Source: Hyphomicrobiales bacterium
GTDB taxonomy: Bacteria > Pseudomonadota > Alphaproteobacteria > Rhizobiales > Beijerinckiaceae
NCBI GenBank assembly: GCA_028290405.1
Contig: JAQGJX010000199.1
Coordinates: forward strand, 1 to 38,311
DNA: 38,311 nucleotides
Direction: 5' to 3'
In this document: one piece after another, positions 24,951 to 33,464 of the stretch
Layout: each line of letters starts with the position of its first letter
How positions within the stretch are numbered: position 1 is the stretch's first letter
Notes under the pieces: generated by a model
Told to the model about the DNA's origin: nothing
What the model saw: only the letters and a program-made list of their open reading frames with translations
Database searches by the model: none
Translations under genes and position numbers: made by a program

Positions 24951-27136
24951 GCACTCAAATCGCCCAAGACGCATCTTCGCTCGGCGAGGCGCCGGCGGAG
25001 CAGCCGCGCGCCGGCTTCAGCGCCCTTCCGCCCGAGGCGCCGCTGGCGATGCCCGCGCAGTCTCTCGGCGCCTTCGACCGCAAGGGGTTGCGCAAGGCGA
25101 CCCGGGCGCACAGCAACCTCGTGACCCGCCTGTCGCGCATCTTCGTGTTCCTCGGCGCGCTCGCCCTGACCGCCTACGGCGCCAACGAGATGTACGGCGT
25201 CGTCAACGTCGGCAGCATCACCGTGCTCAAGTGGGCGCTGCTGGTTCTGTTCGTCATCAACTTCTCCTGGATCGCGCTGGCGTTCACGGGCTCCATCGTA
25301 GGGTTCCTGTGGCTCATCTGGGCGCCGCGCAGCCGCGCCCTGCCGCAGTCTCTGCGCGAGCGCACGGCCATCGTGATGCCCATCTACAACGAGGCGCCCG
25401 CACGCGTCTTCGCCGCCATGCAGGCGATGATCGAGGAGGTGAACGCCTCGGGGCTTGGCCGCAACTTCGCGTGGTACTTCCTGTCCGACACCACCCAGCC
25501 CAACGTATGGCTGGCCGAGGAGCAGGCCTATATCGTGCTGAAGGAGAAGCTCGGCCCGGACGCCGAGGTCTACTACCGGCACCGCCCCAAGAACACGAGC
25601 CGCAAGGCCGGCAACATCGACGATTTCGTCCAGCGCTGGGGCGGCCATTACGCCCATATGATCGTGCTCGACGCCGACAGCCTGATGACCGGCGACTGCA
25701 TCCTGCGGCTCACCGCCGCCATGGAGGCGGACCCGGACGCGGGCATCATCCAGACGCTGCCGCTCATCATCAACCGCAACACGTTCTTCGCGCGCCTCCA
25801 GCAGTTCGCCGCCCGCATCTATGGCATCGTGCTCGCAGCGGGCCTCGCCGTCTGGTCGGGACGGCAGGGCAATTACTGGGGCCACAACGCCATCATCCGC
25901 ACCAAGGCCTTCGCGGACTGCTGCGGCCTGCCGACCCTGCGCGGAAAGCCGCCCTTCGGCGGGCACATCCTCAGCCACGACTTCGTGGAGGCCGCCCTGA
26001 TGCTGCGCGGCGGGTATTCCGTCTACATGCTGCCGACGCTGCGCGGGAGCTACGAGGAAAGCCCCCCCTCCCTCATCGACGTGGCGACCCGCGACCGGCG
26101 ATGGTGCCAGGGCAACCTTCAACATCTGCGCGTCATGCCCGCGCGCGGGCTGCGCCTCGTCAGCCGCCAGCACTTCGCCTCGGGGGTGATGAGCTATCTC
26201 TCGTCGCCCATCTGGATGGCGCAATTGCTGGTCGGCATGCTGCTGGTGCTGCAGTCAGCCTATATCCGCCCGGAATACTTCACCCACGAGTTCGCCGTCT
26301 TCCCGGACTGGCCGCGCTTCGACTATGAGCGCGCGCTCGAGCTGTTCGCGGTCACCATGGCGGTGCTGCTGGCGCCCAAGATGCTGGGCCTCTTCTACGC
26401 GATCTTTCACGCCCCCACCCGGCGCACCTGCGGCGGCGTCTTCGGGCTCATCGGCTCGGCCCTGGTGGAAGTGCTGTTCGCCGCGCTCATCGCCCCGATC
26501 ATGATGGTGATCCAGACCGGCTCGGTGATGCAGATCGTTTTCGGCAGCGACACCGGCTGGACGCCCCAGCGCCGCGACGACGGCTCCATTCCGCTGCGCG
26601 ACATCGTGCGGCGGCATCGCTCGCACGTCATGCTGGGCCTTTTGACGCTGATCGTCGGCCTGCTGATCTCCACGTCGCTGGTCGCCTGGATGTCGCCCAC
26701 CATCGCGGGCCTGCTGCTGGCGATCCTCCTGTCGTGGATGAGCGGCAAACTCTCCATCGGCATGGCGCTTCGCCGCATGGGCCTGCTGGTCACGCCGGAG
26801 GAAGGCGCCCGCCCGGCCGTGGCTGAGCGCGCGAGCCAACTGGAAACCACGTTCGCAAGCGCCGACCCGGAGGCCGATTCCCTACGCACGATTCACGGCG
26901 ATCCGCAATTGCGGGCCGCTCATGAGATCATGCTGCCGCCCCCGCCCCGCCGCGAGCGCGGGCACATCGTGCCGGAGCGCGCCGTGGCGGAAGCCAAGCT
27001 GCTGGACGCGCAGTCCATCGAAGACGCCATCCACTGGCTGAAGCCCGCCGAGCGCATGATCGTGCTGCACGACCGGGCGCTGATCGACATGCTGTGCCGC
27101 CTGCCCCATGAAACGCAAAAAGAGGCGGCGGCCTGA
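24938..27136 (+). CDS. opgH: Glucan glucosyltransferase OpgH/MdoH
   Basis: A 732-residue inner-membrane GT2 glucosyltransferase that builds the linear beta-1,2-glucan backbone from UDP-glucose and passes it through the membrane. An N-terminal cytoplasmic tail and two membrane segments (about 66-86 and 97-128) precede the catalytic domain: TAIVMPIYNE, DADS (245-248), GHILSHDFVEAALM and the Q/RxxRW-type DRRWCQGN (386-393). Several more membrane segments follow, then a cytoplasmic C-terminus. It is shorter than the E. coli protein (about 850) and fits alphaproteobacterial versions. Its final codons form part of a hairpin terminator serving the convergent gene. Confidence 0.95.
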   Translation: MDAVSTQIAQDASSLGEAPAEQPRAGFSALPPEAPLAMPAQSLGAFDRKGLRKATRAHSNLVTRLSRIFVFLGALALTAYGANEMYGVVNVGSITVLKWALLVLFVINFSWIALAFTGSIVGFLWLIWAPRSRALPQSLRERTAIVMPIYNEAPARVFAAMQAMIEEVNASGLGRNFAWYFLSDTTQPNVWLAEEQAYIVLKEKLGPDAEVYYRHRPKNTSRKAGNIDDFVQRWGGHYAHMIVLDADSLMTGDCILRLTAAMEADPDAGIIQTLPLIINRNTFFARLQQFAARIYGIVLAAGLAVWSGRQGNYWGHNAIIRTKAFADCCGLPTLRGKPPFGGHILSHDFVEAALMLRGGYSVYMLPTLRGSYEESPPSLIDVATRDRRWCQGNLQHLRVMPARGLRLVSRQHFASGVMSYLSSPIWMAQLLVGMLLVLQSAYIRPEYFTHEFAVFPDWPRFDYERALELFAVTMAVLLAPKMLGLFYAIFHAPTRRTCGGVFGLIGSALVEVLFAALIAPIMMVIQTGSVMQIVFGSDTGWTPQRRDDGSIPLRDIVRRHRSHVMLGLLTLIVGLLISTSLVAWMSPTIAGLLLAILLSWMSGKLSIGMALRRMGLLVTPEEGARPAVAERASQLETTFASADPEADSLRTIHGDPQLRAAHEIMLPPPPRRERGHIVPERAVAEAKLLDAQSIEDAIHWLKPAERMIVLHDRALIDMLCRLPHETQKEAAA

Positions 27137-27150
27137 GCCGTCCGCCTCTT
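27117..27150 (-). terminator. Intrinsic terminator of the minus-strand coiled-coil gene, overlapping the opgH stop
   Basis: AAGAGGCGG (27120-27128) pairs perfectly with CCGCCTCTT (27142-27150), and the inner CGGC/GCCG (27129-27132 with 27137-27140) extends the stem past one bulge to 13 bp. Reading the minus strand, the stem is followed by five Ts (27121-27117), a textbook intrinsic terminator for the gene ending at 27173. On the plus strand the same stem has no U-tract. Confidence 0.85.
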
Positions 27151-27172
27151 CGAAACTGGCCTCTCGCGAGGG

Positions 27173-28114
27173 TCAGTCGTAGCCGATGACGCCGGCGGTC
27201 GTGACCACGACCCACTTGCCCTCGCGCCGCTCGATGCTGCGCACGCGCCCGGCGCCGGGCAGCTCGGCGCCCGGGAAAACCTCCATCTCGCCGAAGCGCC
27301 CTTCCACCAGCGCGCCGCCGCGGAAGACCTCCCGCAGCACATAGCCGCGCACGGCCTTGTCGGACGTCTTGTCCGCGCCTTTGTCCACGGACTTGTCGGG
27401 CGCGGCGGGCTTCTCCGGCAGGTCCGGCAGCTTGGTGGACGCAGGCGCCGCGACGGGCTTGGGGATCGACGCCACGGGCGCAGGCGAGGACACCTGCTTT
27501 TCGATGCGCTCGATCCGCTCGCCCAGCCGGTCGAGCTTTTGCGCCATGTCCTTGTCGGACTTGTCGAGACGGACCGTCGCCTGCGCGGCGCTCGCCGTCT
27601 GGGCGCGGCCGACCTCGTCGAGCCTGCGAGCGAGAATGTCGATGGACCGCTTCAAGGCGGCGGAATCGCCGCCGGCGGACTCCATGGCCCCGAGCCTTTT
27701 GTCGACGGCCGCGAGGGCGGAGGCGTGTTTCTCCATTTCCACCGTGAAGGCGTGCCCGGCCAGCGCGTTCTGCGCCGTCGCCCGGCCCAGCGCAGACGAC
27801 TGGGCGCCGCCGTACCACCCGAGGATCGCCGCCAGCGCCGCCGCTGCGGCGGGCGCGGCCCAGCGCCCCTGGGCGGCCTGCGAGAGGCGCGAGGCGCCGG
27901 CGGCCTTGGCCGAGACCGGCTCGCCCGCGATGAGCTTGGGCGGACTGGACGGCGCGGGAATCTTCACGTCCGCGCCCTTGGGAACCGGCTTGGCGGCCGC
28001 CTCCGTTTTAGGCTCCGCCGTCACCGGGGTCAGCGGAGCCGGTTCCTTGGCGGCGACGTCCTTGACCGGCGCTTCCGCGACCGGCGTTTTCATTTCCTGG
28101 TTCTGTTCGCTCAT
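27173..28114 (-). CDS. Uncharacterised membrane-anchored coiled-coil protein
   Basis: 313 residues with no enzyme family that I recognise. The N-terminus (1-85) is a Pro/Ala/Lys-rich, probably disordered cytoplasmic tail. One membrane segment spans about 86-103. A coiled coil (about 124-207, ending KLDRLGERIERIEKQV) leads through a Pro/Lys-rich linker to a compact C-terminal domain (256-313; GYVLREVFRGGALVEGR, GAELPGAGRVRSIERR, KWVVVTTAGVIGYD). Similar tails occur in hypothetical proteins of Hyphomicrobiales as I remember them. It looks like a periplasmic reader domain held on a stalk, perhaps a cell-envelope scaffold. AGGTG precedes the ATG; it is monocistronic with its own terminator. Confidence 0.75.
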   Translation of the reverse strand: MSEQNQEMKTPVAEAPVKDVAAKEPAPLTPVTAEPKTEAAAKPVPKGADVKIPAPSSPPKLIAGEPVSAKAAGASRLSQAAQGRWAAPAAAAALAAILGWYGGAQSSALGRATAQNALAGHAFTVEMEKHASALAAVDKRLGAMESAGGDSAALKRSIDILARRLDEVGRAQTASAAQATVRLDKSDKDMAQKLDRLGERIERIEKQVSSPAPVASIPKPVAAPASTKLPDLPEKPAAPDKSVDKGADKTSDKAVRGYVLREVFRGGALVEGRFGEMEVFPGAELPGAGRVRSIERREGKWVVVTTAGVIGYD

Positions 28115-28188
28115 TTTGGCACCTGACAAGACTCTGGGGCCGAGCGTGCCAATCGCACCTTAAGGAAGCATTAAGCCTAACAATCGCT

Positions 28189-28208
28189 CCCCTTTGAATT
28201 TAAAGGGG
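28189..28208. repeat. Inverted repeat upstream of the coiled-coil protein gene
   Basis: CCCCTTT (28189-28195) and AAAGGGG (28202-28208) are perfect inverted arms around GAATTT, some 75 bp upstream of the ATG at 28114. No T-run follows on either strand, so it is more likely an operator or mRNA hairpin than a terminator. The rest of 28115-28392 holds no gene that I can support. Confidence 0.4.
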
Positions 28209-28392
28209 AACCGTGTGCTGGGCCGTAAGCCCCTCGCCGCTCCCGCGCCTTTGGGAGCCAAGCTACACAGTAATGTGAATTGCCGAACATTTCGCCAGCT
28301 TCACAATGACCTCCTCGGCCTCGCGGCTCGCGCCCTCAGGCCAGGACCCCGCAAGGGCCGCGAGCGCCGCGTCAAATGACGGCGCCGCGGCC

Positions 28393-28896
28393 CTATCTTT
28401 TCTGTTCATCGCCGCGCCGCCCCAGCACGCGCAGCGGGTTTCCGGCCACGATGGCGTACGGTTCGACGACGCCCCGCACCACCGACCCCGCGCCCACGAC
28501 AGCGCCCTCCCCCAACCGCGCGCCGTCCAGCAGCACGCAATTGGCGCCGATCCACACGTCGTTCCCCAGCACTATGCCGCCCTTGCTGGGCGCGAAGCCC
28601 TGCCGGTTCACCGGAAGGTCGGCGCGCCCTACGGCGTGATTGGCGGGCGCGAACGTGCAATTCGCCGCGATGGCGCAATCCTCCCCGATCACGACGCCGT
28701 TGCCCGTATAGAAGACGCAACCGGAATTGATGATGCTGCGGGCGCCGACGACCATGTCTCCCGAACCGCCGGCCGGTTTCACCTTCACGAAAGCGTCCAC
28801 CACCACGCCCTCGCCGAAGACGATGCGCGTTCCGCGAACCGAATCCTCGATGTCGGCCAGCGGCGAAATGCGAGCGCTGGGCGCAATCTCGATCAT
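28393..28896 (-). CDS. Hexapeptide-repeat acyltransferase
   Basis: A 167-residue left-handed beta-helix acetyltransferase of the WbbJ/maltose O-acetyltransferase kind. Isoleucine-patch hexapeptides run through most of the protein, with INSGCVFYTGNGVVIGEDCAIAANC and NHAVGR in the middle (the His is the likely catalytic base) and a final GNPLRVLGRR. It would transfer an acetyl group from acetyl-CoA to a sugar or lipid-linked glycan. The ATG at 28896 follows AAGGGG; the open frame further up is spurious. It is divergent from the epimerase gene across 110 bp and opens the polysaccharide region. Confidence 0.88.
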   Translation of the reverse strand: MIEIAPSARISPLADIEDSVRGTRIVFGEGVVVDAFVKVKPAGGSGDMVVGARSIINSGCVFYTGNGVVIGEDCAIAANCTFAPANHAVGRADLPVNRQGFAPSKGGIVLGNDVWIGANCVLLDGARLGEGAVVGAGSVVRGVVEPYAIVAGNPLRVLGRRGDEQKR

Positions 28897-29006
28897 GCTC
28901 GACCCCTTTCGCGCCCAACGCGGGCGCCCATGTCTAACCAGCCGCCACGGGCTTGCGCAACCATGGGTCAGCGAATAGACAACGAACGTAAATTCCAGCG
29001 TGGAGC

Positions 29007-29822
29007 ATGGCCTTGGTGCGCTACACGGTGCTCGGCGCAAGCGGGTTCGTCGGCGGCAGGCTGCATGCGGCCCTCCTGCGCGACGGGGCGGAGGTCTACG
29101 CGCCCGCCCGCGGCGATGCGGACATCTTCACGCGCGACCTTGGCTGCGTGTTTTACTGTATCGGCCTCACCGCCGATTACGCCGCGCGCCCCGCCGCGAC
29201 CGTGGAAGCCCATGCGGGCCTCTTCGCCCGCCTCATCGAGCAAGGGCGCTTCGCGCGCATCGTCTATCTCTCCTCCACGCGCCTTTATGACGACAGCGCG
29301 GGCGACGTCGGCGAGACGGGCGCAGCGCTCAGGCTGGATCCGCGCAACCCGCGCCATCTCTACGACCTCAGCAAGGCGCTGGGCGAAAACCTCTGTCTCA
29401 CAGCCACGAATGGACGCGGCTGCGTCGCGCGTCTCTCGGGCGTGTTCGACACGCAGGCCGGCGCGCCCGGGTTCCTCTCGCAATGGCTTCAGCGCGCGGC
29501 GCAGGAGCGCGCGTTCACGCTGGACAGCGCGGGCGCCTATTTGCGCGATTACATCCATGTGGACGACGTGCTCCGCGCGCTGCGCAAACTGGCAGACGTC
29601 GAGCCGGGTGCGCTTTGGAACGTCGCCAGCGGCGAAACGCTCTCGAACGCCGAGATCGCGTCGCTGTTCAACGCGAGAGGATGGCGAGTGGACTTCGCAA
29701 AAGAGGCCGCCGCGCAGCGTCTGCCGCGGTGCGACGTCGCGCCCCTCCTGGCGCACGGCGTTGCGCCCCGTTCTCCGCGCGCCCTCATCGCTGAATGGCT
29801 CGACAGGATCGCATCCCCATGA
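29007..29822 (+). CDS. NAD(P)-dependent epimerase/dehydratase family protein
   Basis: A 271-residue short-chain Rossmann protein of the extended SDR type. It has the nucleotide loop LGASGFVGG (9-17), the catalytic Tyr119 and Lys123 (YDLSK), IVYLSSTRLYDD before it, and YLRDYIHVDDVLRA typical of nucleotide-sugar epimerases and reductases. It is somewhat shorter than GalE-type enzymes (about 320). It may be the 4-keto reductase of the CDP-sugar made by the rfbFG operon, or a separate epimerase. The GGAG at 29002-29005 is only one base from this ATG, so TTG 29013 or GTG 29016 could be the real start. It overlaps the next gene by 4 bp. Confidence 0.87.
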   Translation: MALVRYTVLGASGFVGGRLHAALLRDGAEVYAPARGDADIFTRDLGCVFYCIGLTADYAARPAATVEAHAGLFARLIEQGRFARIVYLSSTRLYDDSAGDVGETGAALRLDPRNPRHLYDLSKALGENLCLTATNGRGCVARLSGVFDTQAGAPGFLSQWLQRAAQERAFTLDSAGAYLRDYIHVDDVLRALRKLADVEPGALWNVASGETLSNAEIASLFNARGWRVDFAKEAAAQRLPRCDVAPLLAHGVAPRSPRALIAEWLDRIASP

Positions 29823-30472
29823 AGCTCATCGACCACACGCGCGAAAGCCTCATCGACTATGTCGTCGCCCAGATCGACCGCCTGACGCCGGACGGACGCG
29901 CGCAGGCGTGCCGCACGCCCGTCGAGCGCCATCTCGACGAAGCGCTGGCGCGCACAGGCTTTTGCATCGACGCCGTGCGCATGTGGCGGGAGGGAGAGTT
30001 CAACGTGCTGCATTCGTCGCAGTACTGCATTTTCCTCTACTACCTCGCCAACACGATCTGGCGCGCGTCCGGCGAAACGGGGACGCCCACGCGGCTTTTC
30101 CTGCTCAACAAGGCGCTGAACGGCATCGATCTCTTCTATGAAATCGACATGCCGCGCGTGTTCTTCATCGGCCATTCGGTCGGAATCGTCCTGGCGAAAG
30201 CCCGCTATGGCGAGCATCTGGTGCTCTATCAGAACGCGACGGTCGGCAAGAGCGGCGACGTCGCGCCCGTAGTGGGCGCCCGCGTCGTTATCCATCCCAA
30301 CTGCGCGGTCCTCGGCCGCTCGCACATCGGCGATGGAGCCGTCCTGTCGCAAGGCGTCAGCGTCATCAACCGCGACACCCCTGCGGACCACGTCGTTTAT
30401 GCGGGCGCGGATGGACGCCTCTCGTTCAAGGCGCCGCGCCGCGAACTGATCGGCGACTTCTTCCGCCTCTGA
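29819..30472 (+). CDS. Serine O-acetyltransferase (CysE)-like hexapeptide transferase
   Basis: 217 residues: a helical N-terminal half without clear motifs, then a left-handed beta-helix with the CysE-like stretch VLYQNATVGKSGDVAPVVGARVVIHPNCAVLGRSHIGDGAV. Free-standing CysE-like proteins in polysaccharide loci usually acetylate sugars rather than serine. Its start overlaps the end of the epimerase gene (ATGA), so the two are translationally coupled and probably act on the same sugar. It abuts the convergent glycosyltransferase gene with no gap. Confidence 0.83.
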   Translation: MKLIDHTRESLIDYVVAQIDRLTPDGRAQACRTPVERHLDEALARTGFCIDAVRMWREGEFNVLHSSQYCIFLYYLANTIWRASGETGTPTRLFLLNKALNGIDLFYEIDMPRVFFIGHSVGIVLAKARYGEHLVLYQNATVGKSGDVAPVVGARVVIHPNCAVLGRSHIGDGAVLSQGVSVINRDTPADHVVYAGADGRLSFKAPRRELIGDFFRL

Positions 30473-31321
30473 TCACCAGCGCCCCAACAGGGCGTAACGC
30501 ACGATATTGCGCGCCTTGAACACTCGCTTGCCGGCGTAGAACCACGTCATGATCCTGAGCGCGGCCTCCTGGCCCGAACCAAATCCGCGCTCGCGCCGGA
30601 ACTCCCTGCACTGCTGGATGAAGGCCCTGCGCAGGGCCATCATCTGTTGCAGCTTCGGCTTCTTGTAGCCGTTCTCCCCGGCCTTGGGCGTGATGCGCTG
30701 GATGAAGGTCGCGTCGGGCGCAAGCGCCACCCTCTGGTCGATGAGGAACGAATAGATCGTCAGGTGGTCAGGGCCCCAGGGGGAATCATAGACAGCCCAA
30801 ACGCGCTGCAGCACAGGCCTCAAGGCCTCCGTCTCCCAGAGCCCGCAGAACCACGCCGCATGGGACTTGAACAACAGCTCGCGCACGTTCAAAAGCGCAT
30901 TGTCGCGCCCAAGCTGCGGCACGCGGTGCACGCGCACAAGTTCGCCGCCGCGATACGTCTCAACGTTCGCCACGGCCAGACGCGCGCCCGGCGTCGCGCG
31001 GATCGCGTCGTACAGCTTCTCGGCGTAATCCAGCGACGAGAGGTCGTCATGGCACCTGAAGATGAAGTAAGGGCTTCGCGCCGCCTCGAAGACGGCTTTG
31101 AAGTTTCCCATCAGCCCAAGGTTCACGGGCTGGCGGATATACCGGATGCGCGGATCGCGCGCCGCCCAGTCCTCGACGATCTCCCGCGTGCCGTCCGTCG
31201 AAGCGTTGTCGGACACCACAATCTCGATGTCCCGCAACGACTGGTTCGACAGGCTCTCCAGGCACTCGCCGATCAGGTCCGCGCCATTGAAGACTGGCAC
31301 GCCGATAGTCACCAAGGCCAT
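30473..31321 (-). CDS. Family 2 glycosyltransferase
   Basis: A 282-residue GT2 (GT-A fold) enzyme: VTIGVPVFNGADLIGECL at the N-terminus, the nucleotide-binding SDNASTDGT (37-45), QPVNLGLMGNF and the metal-binding HDD (91-93). No membrane segments are seen, so it is a cytoplasmic enzyme adding a sugar to a lipid-linked oligosaccharide. The ATG at 31321 follows GGAGGG; the four extra upstream codons depend on a TTG. It lies 38 bp downstream of the GT61 gene in the same direction and is probably co-transcribed with it. Confidence 0.93.
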   Translation of the reverse strand: MALVTIGVPVFNGADLIGECLESLSNQSLRDIEIVVSDNASTDGTREIVEDWAARDPRIRYIRQPVNLGLMGNFKAVFEAARSPYFIFRCHDDLSSLDYAEKLYDAIRATPGARLAVANVETYRGGELVRVHRVPQLGRDNALLNVRELLFKSHAAWFCGLWETEALRPVLQRVWAVYDSPWGPDHLTIYSFLIDQRVALAPDATFIQRITPKAGENGYKKPKLQQMMALRRAFIQQCREFRRERGFGSGQEAALRIMTWFYAGKRVFKARNIVRYALLGRW

Positions 31322-31359
31322 CACGCCCTCCAAACCAAGCCGTAGGCTATTTACATTCC

Positions 31360-32568
31360 TTAACGAACCGGCATGGGCGGCGCAACGCAGCGCGAGCCCA
31401 GTTCAAGGTCGAGCTTGCGCTCAAGCCCCGCGGCCCCGGCGGAGAACCGCTGGCTGTAATCGCCCGGCCCTCCCACGTGCGCGGCGTACTCCAGCCCAAG
31501 CCTGCGCGCCAGCCACAGGTAGGTGCTTTTCACGAAGTTTTCGGGAAACACCTCGACCACAAGCGTGCCCGGCCGGCAGAAGAGGAGATTGGCGAGCCCG
31601 GCGCCATGGACCCCCACCACGACATCGGCGGACCGGAACGCCGCGAACTGGTCTTTATGGTTTGCCGCATGGGCGACAAACCGCGAAAAGCCCCTCTCCT
31701 GCAACGCCCCTTCAACCTGCGCTTCGTCCGCCAGCCGTCGCAACGGCGCGTCGCCCCTGCTGAACCACAGACGGCGCGCGCCAGCCGGATCGTCCTCCAA
31801 CGCGTAATGCGCCCGCAGAATGGCCGCGAGTTCATCTGCAAGCGCGCGGTCCACCGGCATCCATTCGTGATTGACCCCAAGCCGCATCACCCAAAGCAGG
31901 TCCGCGCCCCTCAATCGCTCGCGCCGATCCAGCGTCAACACGTCGAGAAAAGGCCAGGCGCCCTGAAGGGCGGAGAACACCTCCCTTTGCGCCGGCGTCT
32001 GATCCGAATGCGCGACCACGCGCAACGGAGCCGCGGGATCGTGGAAGCGCTGAACGTATGAAATCAGCGGCAAAACGTCGTTGGCGAGGAAGTGATAATA
32101 GTGCCGCGCCCCGCTGAGCACGAGCGCACGACCGCTTAATGGGCGATCGCGCAACAGCGCAGGCTGAGCAAGATTGACGCTCTGCACCGCGCCTTTGAGA
32201 TGCACGAGCGAAGAGTCGCAATCGCGCAAAACCGCCCGTGTATGTCCAGCGACGCTGCATCCGCGCAGCACGATCGCCTGCGAATGAAACACGCATTCCC
32301 CGCGAGGATTGCCGGACGAGTCGCCAGTGTCGTTCGCCATCGCGGGCACGAGAATCGTGCTGACCTCATCCGGAGTCGGCGCAAAAGCCTCCACGTAGAC
32401 AGCGTCTTCCATGACTTCGAGCGCGCACGAATCAGGAGTCGTGGCGGATGTGGGAAACGAAAGTTTCCGGCCGAGCGCAGGCGCGCACGCCGCCAGGGCG
32501 CGCATCACGCACCAGCGAAACCACCGCATGTTCAGCCGCCGCATCAGCGGAGATTTCTTGCGCGCCAT
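31360..32568 (-). CDS. Family 61 (DUF563) glycosyltransferase
   Basis: A 402-residue protein with the GT61 signature ADVVVGVHGAGLANLLFCRPG (314-334, His321) followed by TLVVEVFPE, plus the earlier HYYHFLANDVLP (156-167) and RRLWFSRGDAPLRRL. GT61 enzymes in bacteria occur in capsule and O-antigen loci and include xylosyl- and related transferases; the donor here is unknown. The N-terminus is basic with several possible Met starts (1, 9, 14). It is the first gene of a two-gene unit with the GT2 gene and divergent from rfbF over an AT-rich 119-bp gap. Confidence 0.9.
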   Translation of the reverse strand: MARKKSPLMRRLNMRWFRWCVMRALAACAPALGRKLSFPTSATTPDSCALEVMEDAVYVEAFAPTPDEVSTILVPAMANDTGDSSGNPRGECVFHSQAIVLRGCSVAGHTRAVLRDCDSSLVHLKGAVQSVNLAQPALLRDRPLSGRALVLSGARHYYHFLANDVLPLISYVQRFHDPAAPLRVVAHSDQTPAQREVFSALQGAWPFLDVLTLDRRERLRGADLLWVMRLGVNHEWMPVDRALADELAAILRAHYALEDDPAGARRLWFSRGDAPLRRLADEAQVEGALQERGFSRFVAHAANHKDQFAAFRSADVVVGVHGAGLANLLFCRPGTLVVEVFPENFVKSTYLWLARRLGLEYAAHVGGPGDYSQRFSAGAAGLERKLDLELGSRCVAPPMPVR

Positions 32569-32627
32569 GCCCCAGCCTAACCTGTCCGTCCTAAATAACT
32601 TGAACTGTACTATTCATTTGTCGCTGT

Positions 32628-32656
32628 TTGTAATCATCCCGGCGAGCCTGTATAGA
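32628..32656 (+). promoter_or_regulatory. Sigma-70-type promoter of the rfbF operon
   Basis: TTGTAA (32628-32633), a 17-base spacer and TATAGA (32651-32656) form the best consensus-like promoter in the window. It would start transcription near 32664, giving a leader of about 24 nt before the ATG at 32688. The surrounding gap is clearly richer in A+T than the rest of the window. No strong ribosome site is visible before the ATG. Confidence 0.7.
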
Positions 32657-32687
32657 CGAAGCTCAGCAGACACCCGGACCGTTCCAT

Positions 32688-33464
32688 ATGAAAGCAGTCA
32701 TTCTCGCTGGGGGCATGGGCACACGCATCTCGGAGGAGTCCCACCTGCGTCCCAAGCCTATGATCGAGATTGGGGGACGTCCAATTCTCTGGCATATCAT
32801 GAAGATATATGCGGCGCATGGCATCAGCGACTTCATCATCTGCCTTGGCTATAAAGGCTACATGATCAAGGAGTACTTCGCCAATTATGTACTGCATAAC
32901 TCGGATGTCACGATAGACGCGCGCGAAAACCGCATCCTCCATCATTCAAGCACGGCTGAACCTTGGCGTGTCACTTTGATCGACACCGGGGAGCGCACCA
33001 TGACAGGCGGACGCCTGAAGCGCGTCGCGCCGTATCTGAACGCCGACGAACCATTCTGTTTCACCTACGGCGACGGGGTCGGCGACATCAATATCTCCAG
33101 CCTGATCGACTTCCATCGCCAGCACGCCCGGAGCGCGACCCTCACCGCAGTCGTTCCGCCCGGTAGGTATGGCGCCCTGTCGTTTGACGGCGACCGGGTC
33201 GACCGATTCATCGAAAAACCCCCGGGCGACAATGCTTTCATCAACGGAGGCTTCTTCGTCCTGAACCCGTCCGTCCTCAGCCTCATCGAGGACGATTCGA
33301 CCGCGTGGGAAGCTGAACCGCTTGAGCGGCTCGCCCGCTCAGGCGAGTTGATGGCGTGGCGCCATCATGGCTTTTGGCAGCCGATGGACACGCTGCGCGA
33401 CAAGACGCAGCTCGAAGGCCTGTGGGCCACGGGCGCGGCCCCCTGGAAGGCGTGGGCGTCATGA
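32688..33464 (+). CDS. rfbF: Glucose-1-phosphate cytidylyltransferase
   Basis: A 258-residue nucleotidyltransferase making CDP-glucose from CTP and glucose-1-phosphate. The family pattern is complete: LAGGMGTR (6-13), RPKPMIEIGGRPILWHIMK, YKGYMIKEYF, FTYGDGVGDI and EKPPGDNAFINGGFFV. It is the first step of CDP-deoxysugar synthesis and is followed, overlapping by 4 bp, by the CDP-glucose 4,6-dehydratase gene. The first 250 bp use noticeably more A/T-ending codons than neighbouring genes, which hints at acquisition by transfer. Confidence 0.96.
   Translation: MKAVILAGGMGTRISEESHLRPKPMIEIGGRPILWHIMKIYAAHGISDFIICLGYKGYMIKEYFANYVLHNSDVTIDARENRILHHSSTAEPWRVTLIDTGERTMTGGRLKRVAPYLNADEPFCFTYGDGVGDINISSLIDFHRQHARSATLTAVVPPGRYGALSFDGDRVDRFIEKPPGDNAFINGGFFVLNPSVLSLIEDDSTAWEAEPLERLARSGELMAWRHHGFWQPMDTLRDKTQLEGLWATGAAPWKAWAS

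Noticed and set aside
24749-26224. A 491-residue minus-strand frame across the opgG/opgH junction.
   Set aside because: Antisense to two clearly recognised genes, with Arg/Gly/His-biased composition and no domain that I recognise.
28306-30141. A 611-residue plus-strand frame crossing the acetyltransferase and epimerase genes.
   Set aside because: It overlaps several recognised genes in other frames and has Arg/Ser/Pro-rich low-complexity translation.
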